This document shows positions 7,779-16,484 of a stretch of DNA of 64,000 nt, piece by piece; position 1 is the stretch's first letter; the number at the start of each line of letters is the position of its first letter. The position numbers and the translations under genes are program-made. The stretch comes from Mesotoga prima MesG1.Ag.4.2 (GTDB taxonomy: Bacteria; Thermotogota; Thermotogae; Petrotogales; Kosmotogaceae): contig NC_017934.1 in assembly GCF_000147715.2 (NCBI RefSeq), positions 2,910,230 to 2,974,229 on the forward strand, given 5' to 3'. The notes below the pieces were generated by a model. The model had not been told where the DNA came from. It saw nothing but the letters and a program-made list of their open reading frames with translations, and ran no database searches.

Positions 7779-8605
7779 AACGATCCCTCCTTGAGAAGAG
7801 ACAACTCTCTCAAAAAGATTCTGGTGTCATTCAGGGTTTCGATCTGATCTTCATCACAGAAGACCTCTACACTGAAGTTTCTTCTATATCCGGACTGTGT
7901 CAACAAGTTGAGGAATTTGTGAAAATCTATCGTTCCTTGGCCAAGAGGTTTGTGATTGGAATCGGCAAGGTGGACGTGTTTCACTAATCCAATATTAGAG
8001 CTCACAAATGAAGAGTCCACCTCTTCATTAAAATGGTCTGAATCGACGAGAATACCATAACTGCTAAGCCCTCTCGTCTCGAAGAAATCGGCGGCTTCTT
8101 GACAGTTGTTCAGAATCGGGCAGACCACCTTCCGGAGAGGTTCAATTAGAACTGAAAGCCCTTCGAGTTCATTCTTAACGAAAGTATCGATCTCTGTAAG
8201 AGACTCGGCCAGCCGGTCTAGGGACTTCTGAAGGCCATCCGACCATATAACACCTCTCAGTCTCCCGATATTTAGATCTACGCCCAGTTCATAAGCCTTT
8301 CTCGCCGCCGACATGAATGAATTGACAGCTCTTCTTCTCTCATTGATATCGATATGATTCAGATAGAGACCGGCCGTTCCTGCCATTTCCCCGGTGCAAA
8401 GAAATATACATTTTGCGGAGTGCTCCCTCTCCAGACGTTTGACCTTCTCTATCTCTACTTTGCCTGGATCGGCAATCATAAGTTCAAAGAATCTGAACCC
8501 GGCTTCGACTAACGCCGGAATCGTTTCTTCAAGCCTCCCCGTCAGGCCGGTAACCTTTGCGCCGGCCGGAATATCGTCATTGGCTACCATAAAACTCACT
8601 GCCAC
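7775..8605 (-). CDS. TIM-barrel sugar-phosphate isomerase/epimerase-like protein (AP endonuclease 2 family)
   Basis: About 276 residues of the xylose isomerase-like TIM-barrel family. Visible family features are the N-terminal PALVEAGFRFFELMIADPGK strand-loop-helix, a central LSVLIEPLRKVVCPILNN block with the metal-binding Glu, ILVDSDHFN with Asp and His, VKHVHLADSNHKPLGQG with the His-x-Ala-Asp pair, and SVEVFCDE near the end. Together these give the Glu-Asp-His-Glu type metal site. Members isomerise or epimerise sugars and hydroxy-keto acids. I favour GTG at 8605 as start because GATGAGGTGAG lies just before it; a longer form from 8635 would overlap the preceding gene by 20 bases. Its exact reaction in the pathway is unknown. 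Confidence 0.78.
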   Translation of the reverse strand: MAVSFMVANDDIPAGAKVTGLTGRLEETIPALVEAGFRFFELMIADPGKVEIEKVKRLEREHSAKCIFLCTGEMAGTAGLYLNHIDINERRRAVNSFMSAARKAYELGVDLNIGRLRGVIWSDGLQKSLDRLAESLTEIDTFVKNELEGLSVLIEPLRKVVCPILNNCQEAADFFETRGLSSYGILVDSDHFNEEVDSSFVSSNIGLVKHVHLADSNHKPLGQGTIDFHKFLNLLTQSGYRRNFSVEVFCDEDQIETLNDTRIFLRELSLLKEGSF

Positions 8606-8615
8606 AAAGCTCACC

Positions 8616-9518
8616 TCATCCCGCTGCGCTGACAATTGCTATAGAAAGAGACGCCATTTTCGCAAATTCGTCGTCGCTTCTCGAAGTGAGAACGACTGGA
8701 AATCCCGTTCCAATAAGTAGACCAGCAGTTCTCGACTTGCCCAGATGGGCAAGTCCCTTTATAAGATTTGCCGCCGATTCGAGATTTGAACAGACTAGAA
8801 TATCGGCATCCCCTCCCACTTCCGACTGGATCCCCTTATTTAGGGCCGCCTCCTTTTTCAGAGCCGTATCGAGAGGCATTGGTCCGTCCACAAGACATTC
8901 TCCAAACTCGCCCCTCTCGGCCATTTTCGAAAGTACGGCCGCTTCAATGAGATCTCTATTAGTTACCGATATTCTCTCGTTGATACCAATCACTGCAATC
9001 TTAGGACACTTCAGGCCTATCGATCTCGCAAAACCTGCCGCGTTTCGAAGTATCTCAGCTTTTTCTCTCAGATCAGGAGCTACGTTTACCGTTCCATCCG
9101 TTATGAAGAGTAGTTTTGGGTGGTCCGGAATCTCCATACAGGATACATGGCTTATCAACCTACCGGCAATCTTTACATTTTCGCTCCTGAATAAAGTTCT
9201 TAGAAACACCGCCGTATTGATGTTTCCCTTCATCAAGACGGCTGGCGTTTTCCCATTTACCGAGGCTGCCGCTCGTGAGACGTTTTCCTCTTCCATCTCA
9301 CCTTCAACTATTTGAACCTCCTTCAAGAATTCTGCTGGTGTAATCTCACTTATCTTTTCGAAACTACCGTACATAGTCACTTCGATCTTGCTGTTCGATT
9401 CGGCGATCGACCTTATTGCTTCAATGGTTGATTTATCATGTGGTTGAACGCAGAGTATCCTTATTTTTTTGTCTAGATCTTTTACTTTACGCGTAAAAAC
9501 GGAAAGGGAACTAACCAT
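8616..9518 (-). CDS. ptb: Phosphate butyryltransferase-like enzyme (Ptb/Pta family)
   Basis: About 300 residues of the phosphate acetyl/butyryltransferase family, which swaps CoA for phosphate on an acyl group. Family marks are KGNINTAVFLRTLFR, HVSCMEIPDHPKLLFITDG (the SHV block before a strand ending in TDG), INVAPDL-type TVNVAPDLREKAEI, VAVIGINE-like spacing, LVDGPMPLDTAL and the final GFPVVLTSRSD. The start is set at ATG 9518: GAGGTG at about 9527-9532 overlaps the stop of the upstream kinase gene, whereas the longest frame from 9584 would overlap it by 56 bases. Paired with the kinase, it turns an acyl-CoA into acyl phosphate and then acid plus ATP. The acyl group is not necessarily butyryl. 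Confidence 0.9.
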   Translation of the reverse strand: MVSSLSVFTRKVKDLDKKIRILCVQPHDKSTIEAIRSIAESNSKIEVTMYGSFEKISEITPAEFLKEVQIVEGEMEEENVSRAAASVNGKTPAVLMKGNINTAVFLRTLFRSENVKIAGRLISHVSCMEIPDHPKLLFITDGTVNVAPDLREKAEILRNAAGFARSIGLKCPKIAVIGINERISVTNRDLIEAAVLSKMAERGEFGECLVDGPMPLDTALKKEAALNKGIQSEVGGDADILVCSNLESAANLIKGLAHLGKSRTAGLLIGTGFPVVLTSRSDDEFAKMASLSIAIVSAAG

Positions 9519-9528
9519 CTCTTTCACC

Positions 9529-10569
9529 TCAGTAATCCAGGGCATCTTCAGATCCGCTAATAACTCTGTGGGCTCCTTCGGCAAGGCTTTCCATCTCGTA
9601 TTCGCCAGGGAAGAGAAGAACTCTGAACCCCTTGAGTTTGGAAAGAAGCCTCTCCCTTACGTAATCACATTTCACCACGCCGCCTGTCAAGGCAAGAGCA
9701 TCTGGAAATCCATCAAAAACTGCTAAAAGGCTGTAAGAATACTTGGCGATATTATAGATATATGCTTCGAGAGGGGCACTGTCGATTTCTTCTTTCATTA
9801 CCCTTCTTGCTATACTTTCGACGTCGCGCATTCCATAGTGAGAGAATAGTCCTCCCCGGTGAGTTAGGTAGTCCAGATAGTCGTCCCGCTCTCGAGCAAA
9901 CTCCGCCAGTTCATGGGAGGGCAATGCGCCGGCTCTTTCCACAGAAAAGGGTCCCTCTTTATCGCTATTATAGAGATCTACCATCCTCCCATTCGAATGA
10001 GCGCTCACCGAGGATCCGCCTCCAAGATGAGCAACTATAAGCTTGGCATCTTCATAATTCTTGCCCAGTTTTGTCGCTGCTTTTCTCGCGACAGCCTTCA
10101 TGTTCAGCGCGTGCGAAAGTGAATTTCTTCTTATTTCGTTTATTCCCGTGTATCTCGCCCACTCGGCCAGTTCATCAACACTTATCGGGTCGACAGTGAA
10201 CGCCTGGATTCCAAACTCCTCGGCCATTTCTGATGCTATGACTACTGCTGTGTTTGCCGGGTGCATTCCCTGGAGTCCGCGCCTGGCATCATCAACCATC
10301 TCTTTATTAACCCTATATACGCCTGACTCGAGAGGTTTCAGCCGACCGCCCCGTGCTGCGACGGCGGCTAAATCGGAAGGTCTCACCCCGTTTAAATCAA
10401 GTTCCTTTACAATCTGTCGCTTCCTTATTGTATACTGATCGGGAAAGAGAGGAAGATCAAGCATGTCGTCATCAAGTGGAATAGTCTTTTTGAATACTTC
10501 TTCAGTATCCCTGAAGACCGCAACCTTTGTTGATGTGGATCCCGGATTTATTACTAGAATCAGGCTCAT
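9529..10569 (-). CDS. buk: Butyrate kinase-like acyl kinase (acetate/butyrate kinase family)
   Basis: 346 residues, matching butyrate kinase rather than the longer acetate kinase. It starts with ILVINPGSTSTKVAVF, the first phosphate loop of the ASKHA fold, and later shows AARGGRLKPLESGVYRV, GMHPANTAVVIASEMA, FTVDPISVDELAEWARY, LIVAHLGGGSSVSAHSNGR and LALTGGVVKCDYVRERL, all typical of Buk. It transfers phosphate from acyl phosphate to ADP, giving ATP in the cytoplasm. It is coupled by overlap with both neighbours: its start overlaps the stop of the HMGL-like gene by four bases. The presence of Ptb plus Buk says that the pathway yields an acyl-CoA and conserves its energy. Confidence 0.93.
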   Translation of the reverse strand: MSLILVINPGSTSTKVAVFRDTEEVFKKTIPLDDDMLDLPLFPDQYTIRKRQIVKELDLNGVRPSDLAAVAARGGRLKPLESGVYRVNKEMVDDARRGLQGMHPANTAVVIASEMAEEFGIQAFTVDPISVDELAEWARYTGINEIRRNSLSHALNMKAVARKAATKLGKNYEDAKLIVAHLGGGSSVSAHSNGRMVDLYNSDKEGPFSVERAGALPSHELAEFARERDDYLDYLTHRGGLFSHYGMRDVESIARRVMKEEIDSAPLEAYIYNIAKYSYSLLAVFDGFPDALALTGGVVKCDYVRERLLSKLKGFRVLLFPGEYEMESLAEGAHRVISGSEDALDY

Positions 10570-11819
10570 TTCATGAAGTCTCCCACTATCCTCTTGAATT
10601 CATCGATCTCAAGAACTGTGTTTCTAATGCGGCCTTCTTTTCGAACGATTTCCGTCAGCTCTTCAATTTGATCTTCATTAGCCTCTATTCCGAGTCTCTT
10701 CAGCCAGTATTTTATGCTTGCCTGGCCGCTGAAGGCACCAAGTTTGACCTGTATTTCTCCCATACCGACCAGCGAAGGGAGGTACGGAGTCATTGCTGCG
10801 TTTATTCCTGCTTTATTCAACTTGTCTATTGCATCGACTACAATGCCTGATTCAACCCAGAAAAGGCGCTTGCCTACGACGGGTTTGTTGTTTGCGACCT
10901 GAATTTTCGAGATGTCCTCAACCAGTCTTGAAGTGTAGCCGATTTTCGAGAGATCAATACCGGTATCTATGCCCATTAGCAGCTTAAGACCGGCAGCCAC
11001 TTCCTCGGTGGCCACGTTTCCGGTTCTTTCGCCAAGGCCGTTTATTGAGCTATGAATGCCCGATACGCCTGCCCTCACTGCGGCGAAAACAGATCCCATT
11101 GCAAGGCCAAATTCGTTGTGTACGTGGAATTCAAAGGGAATGTTGGGAATAGCCTTTCTAAGTTCAGTGAAGATGAATTCGATTGCAAATGGCGAGGCGA
11201 CACCAAAACTGTCTACGAAGACCATACTTTCCGGCTTCGCCTGCTTAGCCACTTCTGTGAATATCTTAAGAACGTAGTCGAATGAAGATCTTGTTGCATC
11301 CCATCCCATGAAAGTAGGCTTCATGCCCTGTTCCTTTGCGTAAAGTATTGCCGAAACTACTCTGTCCACGAGCTTTTCGGGGGAGACTCCATACACGAGT
11401 TCATTGTCATAAGGATTAACTGCGTGCTCAATAACCACCCGGGTAGCGCCACAATCAAGAGACTCGTCTATGTCTTTTTTCAAAGACCTTGCAAAGGGAA
11501 CGATCTCTGAGTCGAGCTTCATATCGACTAGCCTTCTTATTGCTCTCTTGTTCTCATCCGATACAATCGGCATTCCCACCTCTATGGATTTGACACCTAG
11601 TTCGTTAAGTGCAACCCCTATTCTTACCCTCTGATCCTCGTTCCATGTAAGGCCACAGGTCTGTTCACCGTCTCTGAGAGTGACATCGTGTATGTAGATA
11701 CTGTCTTTTGCGTCTTTTCCCCTTATTTTGTTTTCGTAGTTTAGAGGGCAGACCCAACGGGAATCGTCGAAGTATGGCGTTCCGTTCAATTTCATGTACT
11801 CAAGGTCTTTTGGTTTCAT
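10566..11819 (-). CDS. HMG-CoA lyase / isopropylmalate-homocitrate synthase family TIM-barrel enzyme
   Basis: 417 residues of the DRE-TIM metallolyase family. The diagnostic helix-strand reads IHDVTLRDGEQTCGL (Asp, Arg and Glu of the DRE triad), followed by LGVKSIEVGMPIVS and the metal-binding FEFHVHNEFGLAMGSVFAAV with its His-x-His pair. SSINGLGERTGNVATEEV is the phosphate or CoA loop seen in the synthase branch. A regulatory LeuA dimer domain at the C-terminus is missing; instead there is a short C-terminal helical domain. Such enzymes make or break a carbon-carbon bond next to a CoA thioester, with a 2-oxoacid as partner. In this operon a cleavage that yields acetyl-CoA or another acyl-CoA for Ptb-Buk is attractive, but synthesis is not excluded. 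Confidence 0.87.
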   Translation of the reverse strand: MKPKDLEYMKLNGTPYFDDSRWVCPLNYENKIRGKDAKDSIYIHDVTLRDGEQTCGLTWNEDQRVRIGVALNELGVKSIEVGMPIVSDENKRAIRRLVDMKLDSEIVPFARSLKKDIDESLDCGATRVVIEHAVNPYDNELVYGVSPEKLVDRVVSAILYAKEQGMKPTFMGWDATRSSFDYVLKIFTEVAKQAKPESMVFVDSFGVASPFAIEFIFTELRKAIPNIPFEFHVHNEFGLAMGSVFAAVRAGVSGIHSSINGLGERTGNVATEEVAAGLKLLMGIDTGIDLSKIGYTSRLVEDISKIQVANNKPVVGKRLFWVESGIVVDAIDKLNKAGINAAMTPYLPSLVGMGEIQVKLGAFSGQASIKYWLKRLGIEANEDQIEELTEIVRKEGRIRNTVLEIDEFKRIVGDFMK

Positions 11820-11820
11820 G

Positions 11821-13065
11821 CTATACCTCCTCAGTAGTTATCTCTGGCAGCACGAGTGAGTTCTGAAGGACAGAAACACTCTTACCAGGACAAATCAATC
11901 GGTCAACTACAGATTGAATATCTGGATTGACACGTAATCCTAGCTCATCAAATTCCTCAGCAAACTTTGTGTCGCTGACAATGTGAACCTTCTTCTTCTG
12001 CAGTACTTTTCTTACGGCGTAAGCCGCTACATAAGCGAGGGGATCTTCGGTGGTTATCATATCGAGTTTCTCTAGAATTTCATTTTCCTCAAGTTTTAAG
12101 AGAGAAGCGAAAAGTGGATGGTCTCCAAAACCCTCGTCAAGTGAAGAAACCATAACGATATCCCCACCATCTTTGGTAATCAAGTCCGACGTGTACAGAG
12201 CCTTGCCGCATTGCCAGAAATCAGTTACAGAAGGAAAGGAAGAAATGACCGTAACATCTGTCCTTTCGCGATACTGCCGAAGAAGCTGCTTTCTCGCGAG
12301 CTCTACCCCTTTTCTGAGGGCTAGCACGTGGTTCCCCGCAACGGTCCCGGCAGTTGATCCGTTAATATCGTAGTAGAAATTTATAATGAAATCAAGCCCC
12401 ACTCGACTTCCGGTTTCGTCTATCAGCTCTCTGAATTCATTTTCAAATACTCCCACGTCTGCCTTGCTTTTCAATATTGCCATTCTGTGAGATTTGAAGA
12501 CACTTTCATATGAGGCGACTCCCGGAAGGACTATCTTTGCCCCTCCCGACCAACCGGAGAATCTGTGAGGAACAATGGAACCTATTCCAACTGTGAGGTC
12601 GGCCTCTATAGCTTCATTTACTTGAATCGGTACCTCAAGAAACTCCCCGAAATCTTTCATCTTGGCAGTCTCTTCGGCTTTATGCTGAACGATTCTTGTA
12701 TCTGAAGAGAATACTCCGAACTTTTCTTGAAGCTCTTCGGGTTTCATCTGCCTGTGGGTTCCGGTAGCGATAAGGAGAGAAACTTTGTCCCACGAAATTC
12801 CGCGACTTTCGAAGAGTTTTCTTAGAAGGTCCAGAGTTTCCAGTACGGGTGAATGCCTCGTGTGGTCTTCCACAATAAACACGATACTTTTTGCTGACTC
12901 CGCGAGACTAGTAAGTGGTGCAGTGCCGATCGGCATTGAAATCGATTCGGTTAAGGAGCTTCCGGCTTCAGCCGGCTCAGCGGAAATCGCGGGAAGTATT
13001 ACTTGACCCGCGGGCACTTCCAACTTGACTCTTCTCCCTTCTCTGTAATCTAAGGAAAACTCCAT
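11821..13065 (-). CDS. larA: LarA-type nickel-pincer 2-hydroxyacid racemase/epimerase
   Basis: About 414 residues of the LarA family. Landmarks of lactate racemase are all present: VEDHTRHSPV near residue 66, ATGTHRQMKPEEL with His104, and VPHRFSGWSGGAKIVLPGV with His167 and Lys177. In Lactobacillus plantarum LarA the equivalent His108 and His174 act as acid/base and Lys184 carries the nickel pincer cofactor. The family racemises or epimerises 2-hydroxyacids of several kinds, so the name does not fix lactate as substrate. ATG 13065 is preferred because GGTGG precedes it; TTG 13080 would overlap livF by 14 bases. Cofactor genes larB, larC and larE are not in this window and must lie elsewhere. 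Confidence 0.9.
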   Translation of the reverse strand: MEFSLDYREGRRVKLEVPAGQVILPAISAEPAEAGSSLTESISMPIGTAPLTSLAESAKSIVFIVEDHTRHSPVLETLDLLRKLFESRGISWDKVSLLIATGTHRQMKPEELQEKFGVFSSDTRIVQHKAEETAKMKDFGEFLEVPIQVNEAIEADLTVGIGSIVPHRFSGWSGGAKIVLPGVASYESVFKSHRMAILKSKADVGVFENEFRELIDETGSRVGLDFIINFYYDINGSTAGTVAGNHVLALRKGVELARKQLLRQYRERTDVTVISSFPSVTDFWQCGKALYTSDLITKDGGDIVMVSSLDEGFGDHPLFASLLKLEENEILEKLDMITTEDPLAYVAAYAVRKVLQKKKVHIVSDTKFAEEFDELGLRVNPDIQSVVDRLICPGKSVSVLQNSLVLPEITTEEV

Positions 13066-13066
13066 C

Positions 13067-13789
13067 TTACTTGCCACCAAAGTACATTTCGCGGATTCGC
13101 TCGTCGCTTTTCACTTCGTCAACCGAGCCTTCAAGTTTTATTTGACCTTGAGAAACTATGTAGACTCTGTCGCTCATTGGAAGTGAAAGCTTTGCGTTCT
13201 GTTCGACTATCAGCATCGTAAGGCCAGTATCCTTGACAAATTTCTTCAGGGTCTCGAATATTCTTTTGACGATTACCGGCGCGAGACCCATCGATGGTTC
13301 GTCGATCATCATAATTACCGGATCGGACACGATCGCTCTTCCTATAGCAAGCATTTGCTGCTCTCCTCCGGAAAGAGTACCTGCCATCTGGTTCTTTCTA
13401 GATTTGAGCTCGGAAAAGAGTTCGTAAACTCTCTCAATGTTTGGGCGAGCCTTAGAAAGCCCGATTCTGGTGGCGGCGACTTCTAGGTTCTCTTGCACGG
13501 AGAGCTCCGCGAAAACCTGTCTTCCTTCCGGAACGTGAATAACTCCAAGTCTAGTAATCTTGTGGGGAGCAAGATGCTGGATCTCCTCGCCGTTCAGCAG
13601 AATTTTGCTGCCGGGTTCAGAACCGACCAGTCCAGAGATGCTCTTCAAGAGAGTTGTCTTTCCCGCTCCGTTTGGGCCTAGCACGGAAACAACTTCTCCT
13701 TTCATCACCTTTATAGATACTCTTCTGAGAGCAGGAACTTCATTGTAGGAGACAGATAGGTCTCTCGTTTCAAGCAAAGTCATAATCAA
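13067..13789 (-). CDS. livF: Branched-chain amino acid-type ABC transporter ATPase LivF
   Basis: 240 residues, the length of LivF. Walker A is LGPNGAGKTTLLKSISG, the signature is LSGGEQQMLAIGRAI and Walker B is VIMMIDEPSMGLAP, with the switch His replaced in LivF style by the VEQNAKL segment. It is one of two cytoplasmic ATPases that power the Liv-type importer. It overlaps livG by four bases and runs into the racemase gene. The Liv family takes up amino acids but also urea, amides, aromatic acids and other carboxylates, so the cargo here is probably the substrate of the downstream enzymes. Confidence 0.95.
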   Translation of the reverse strand: MIMTLLETRDLSVSYNEVPALRRVSIKVMKGEVVSVLGPNGAGKTTLLKSISGLVGSEPGSKILLNGEEIQHLAPHKITRLGVIHVPEGRQVFAELSVQENLEVAATRIGLSKARPNIERVYELFSELKSRKNQMAGTLSGGEQQMLAIGRAIVSDPVIMMIDEPSMGLAPVIVKRIFETLKKFVKDTGLTMLIVEQNAKLSLPMSDRVYIVSQGQIKLEGSVDEVKSDERIREMYFGGK

Positions 13790-14550
13790 TCCTCCCCCAG
13801 ATAAGCTTTGAGAACAAGCGGATCTTTTTCTATTACATCAAACGTACCTTTGGCGATTATCTGGCCAAAGTTCAGAACATATACCCAGTCAGCCACAGCC
13901 TTGATGAAGTCCATAGTGTGTTCCACGAGCAGAATCGTTATACCTTTCTCTTTGAGAATCATCATCAGGTTCATTATCACTTTGAACTCATCTCTAGTCA
14001 TTCCTGCAGCAGGCTCGTCGAGGAAAATCAGCTGAGGTTCCAGAGCTAAAGCTCTTGCAATCTCTAGACAACGCCGTAATCCATATGCCATACCCTTCGG
14101 GGAATCATAAGCATTATCCTCAAGACCCACGAGCTCCAAAAGTTCCATGGCCTTTTCTCTGTTCTCTTTTTCTTCCTTTCTGAAACTCGGAGTTCCTAGA
14201 ACTACGCTCAAAGGGCCGGATTTATAGAAAGACTTTCTGGCGACAAGTACGTTCTCAATCACTGAGAGATTCTCGAAGAGTCGAATCTTCTGGAAGGTTC
14301 TTGCAATACCCAACCTGCTAATCCTGTTTATTTCCATCCCCGTTATGTCCTGATCCTTGAAATATACCTTTCCACTTGTGATAGGGTGTACTCCCGTTAC
14401 AACATTAATGAACGTTGTTTTGCCCGAGCCGTTGGGACCGATTAAGGCTGTGATCTCGCCTTCGGGAATCCCTATTGACAGATCATTGTTAGCCACAACT
14501 CCTCCGAATCTCTTGGTCATATTTTCAGTTCTGAGAATGTCCATTTTCAC
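13786..14550 (-). CDS. livG: Branched-chain amino acid-type ABC transporter ATPase LivG
   Basis: 254 residues. Walker A is IGPNGSGKTTFINVVTG, the signature region reads GMAYGLRRCLEIARALA in the LivG manner, Walker B is LIFLDEPAAGMTRDE, and the switch is LLVEHTMDF. The GVHPITSGKVYFKDQDITG and GIARTFQKIRLFENLSVIEN blocks are typical of LivG. It pairs with LivF on the cytoplasmic side of the LivH/LivM channel. It starts six bases after livM and overlaps livF by four bases. Confidence 0.95.
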   Translation of the reverse strand: MKMDILRTENMTKRFGGVVANNDLSIGIPEGEITALIGPNGSGKTTFINVVTGVHPITSGKVYFKDQDITGMEINRISRLGIARTFQKIRLFENLSVIENVLVARKSFYKSGPLSVVLGTPSFRKEEKENREKAMELLELVGLEDNAYDSPKGMAYGLRRCLEIARALALEPQLIFLDEPAAGMTRDEFKVIMNLMMILKEKGITILLVEHTMDFIKAVADWVYVLNFGQIIAKGTFDVIEKDPLVLKAYLGED

Positions 14551-14556
14551 CCCACC

Positions 14557-15519
14557 TTACAACGTCTTTGTGTTGTTTCTCTTTACCCTGAAAACCTTTC
14601 TGAATAAGCTTTCTAGGATAGGGCCAAGTCCCATAGGCATAAATATTACGATGACAATCACTATTAGAGAAGTGACCATTAGATAGTAATTTTCCCAGCC
14701 TCCAAATCTCAGAAACTCGGGAAGAAGCGTAAGACCTATTCCGCCAACAACTCCACCACTCATATGTCTAAGACCGCCCACGACGGCCATGGCGACGAAA
14801 TTTGAGGATTCAAAAAAGGTGAATGGTTCGGGTGAGAGAAAACCGGCTAGATGAGCATACAGTGCTCCCGCCAGTCCTGCTAATCCTGCAGAAAAGCCAA
14901 AAGCTGCGATCTTGAGCTTTTTCGTAGATATTCCACAAGTCTCGGTAGCAACGTCATCATCATTCATAGCCAGCATAGCTCTACCAAAGTGCGAGTGTTT
15001 TATGCGGAACATAATGAAAACTGAAAGGAGCAATAACCCTCCAAATAGCCAAAAGACCTGCCCAAAGGATAGCATCACGCCCCCAAACGAATAGAATGGA
15101 ATTCCAAAGAATCCGTAAGGACCACCTGTGATTGGCGTTAAGTTTATTACCAGCATCCAGACTATCTGGCCAAATGCAATGGTTACAAGAGATAAGAAAA
15201 AGGCCTTGAGTTTGAATGATGGAATACTCAACAGGAATCCAGCAATAACGCTAATCACTATACCGGCAATTATGCCAACAACGATCGGCATCCCAAGCTT
15301 GACCGTGAAATAAGCGGAGGAGTAGGCACCAATGGCATAGAAACCGGCCTGCCCCAGTGAGATTTGACCAGCGAACCCTGTGAGAAAAACTAATCCAGTG
15401 GCAAGAATCGCATGAATTAACGCTCTGTTCATAAGGTAAAGATGGTACGAGTTCTTCACAAAAAGTGGGAACAGTATTATTAGTAGAATTGCTCCTATTA
15501 CGAAAATCGTCTTCTTCAT
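14557..15519 (-). CDS. livM: Branched-chain amino acid-type ABC transporter permease LivM
   Basis: 320 residues with eight or more membrane segments. It has the LivM landmarks LTGFAGQISLGQAGFYAIGAYSS (split here by position, residues 45-67), GRAMLAMNDDDVATETCGIS facing the ATPase, and FTFFESSNFVAMAVVGGLRHMSGG. It forms the channel with LivH in the inner membrane. The gene is ten bases after livH, and the short C-terminal tail is basic. Confidence 0.94.
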   Translation of the reverse strand: MKKTIFVIGAILLIILFPLFVKNSYHLYLMNRALIHAILATGLVFLTGFAGQISLGQAGFYAIGAYSSAYFTVKLGMPIVVGIIAGIVISVIAGFLLSIPSFKLKAFFLSLVTIAFGQIVWMLVINLTPITGGPYGFFGIPFYSFGGVMLSFGQVFWLFGGLLLLSVFIMFRIKHSHFGRAMLAMNDDDVATETCGISTKKLKIAAFGFSAGLAGLAGALYAHLAGFLSPEPFTFFESSNFVAMAVVGGLRHMSGGVVGGIGLTLLPEFLRFGGWENYYLMVTSLIVIVIVIFMPMGLGPILESLFRKVFRVKRNNTKTL

Positions 15520-15529
15520 CTTGTGCCCC

Positions 15530-16423
15530 CTATATCTTCTTTCTCTTCCAGTTGAATATCCCGGAAGGTTTCAGTATCAGAACGGCTACAAGAACCGAGA
15601 AGGAAATTACGTCTCTATATGTTGAAGAGATATAGAGGGTCGAGAAGTTTTCGAGTAAACCAAGAGATATTCCTCCGAGTATCGTTCCATAAGGGTTTGT
15701 CAATCCGCCCAGTACTGCCGACGCAAAACCTTTGACCCCTATAGAACCTCCTCCAAGTTCAAGAGAGACAAAGTAAATAGGCGCAAGGAGTATTCCGGCA
15801 ATTCCCACGACGACTGTCGCCAGAATGAAGGAGAGAGAGGTCGTTACCTTCACGTCGATTCCCATGAGAGCTGCCGCTTCTCTATTTTGAGCAGCTGCAC
15901 GGAATGATTTTCCAATAAGCGTTTTGTTAAGTATAAAATAGATGAAAACCATAAGAATTGCAATTACAAGATAGATGTTCAAGTAGAGAGAGGGAATTCT
16001 TATGCCACCGAGTGAAATGAAGTCGTTGCTTCCTCCGAATACCGGCGGGAAGGGTTTTGGTAGAGCCCCATAAGTGACAATTATAAAGTTGAGCCAAAAA
16101 GTGCACAGCATAAGTGTGGCAACGACGAATTCGAGACGCCCACCGCCCCTCTTTCTGATTGGCTCATAAATGAATATTCTGAGCCCCAGTCCATATAGCC
16201 CTATGATGGCAATAGACAAAACGAAAGAGATGAAAAAACCCAGGTTCAGCTGAGTGTAGAAACTGTAGAACAGATAGGCTCCCAACATCGCTGACGAGAT
16301 GTTGGCGAAGTTTATTCTTGAGATCGTCAGCCAGAGGAAAACCACGCCGAGTCCTACGAGTCCATATGTGGCACCGATCGAAGCCCCCGAAACTATGTTT
16401 TGGAGAATGTCTTGAAGCATCAC
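15530..16423 (-). CDS. livH: Branched-chain amino acid-type ABC transporter permease LivH
   Basis: 297 residues, mostly membrane helices. LivH marks are NIVSGASIGATYGLVGLGVV at the N-terminus, KSFRAAAQNREAAALMGIDV as the coupling helix to the ATPase, and GVKGFASAVLGGLTNPYGTILGG near the end. It lies 61 bases after livK, the usual order K-H-M-G-F. It forms the membrane channel together with LivM. Confidence 0.94.
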   Translation of the reverse strand: MMLQDILQNIVSGASIGATYGLVGLGVVFLWLTISRINFANISSAMLGAYLFYSFYTQLNLGFFISFVLSIAIIGLYGLGLRIFIYEPIRKRGGGRLEFVVATLMLCTFWLNFIIVTYGALPKPFPPVFGGSNDFISLGGIRIPSLYLNIYLVIAILMVFIYFILNKTLIGKSFRAAAQNREAAALMGIDVKVTTSLSFILATVVVGIAGILLAPIYFVSLELGGGSIGVKGFASAVLGGLTNPYGTILGGISLGLLENFSTLYISSTYRDVISFSVLVAVLILKPSGIFNWKRKKI

Positions 16424-16484
16424 TCACACTCCTTATAGGGAAGTAAACGGGAGGTAGGCAGGACGCCCCCTCCCGCAAAGAGGC

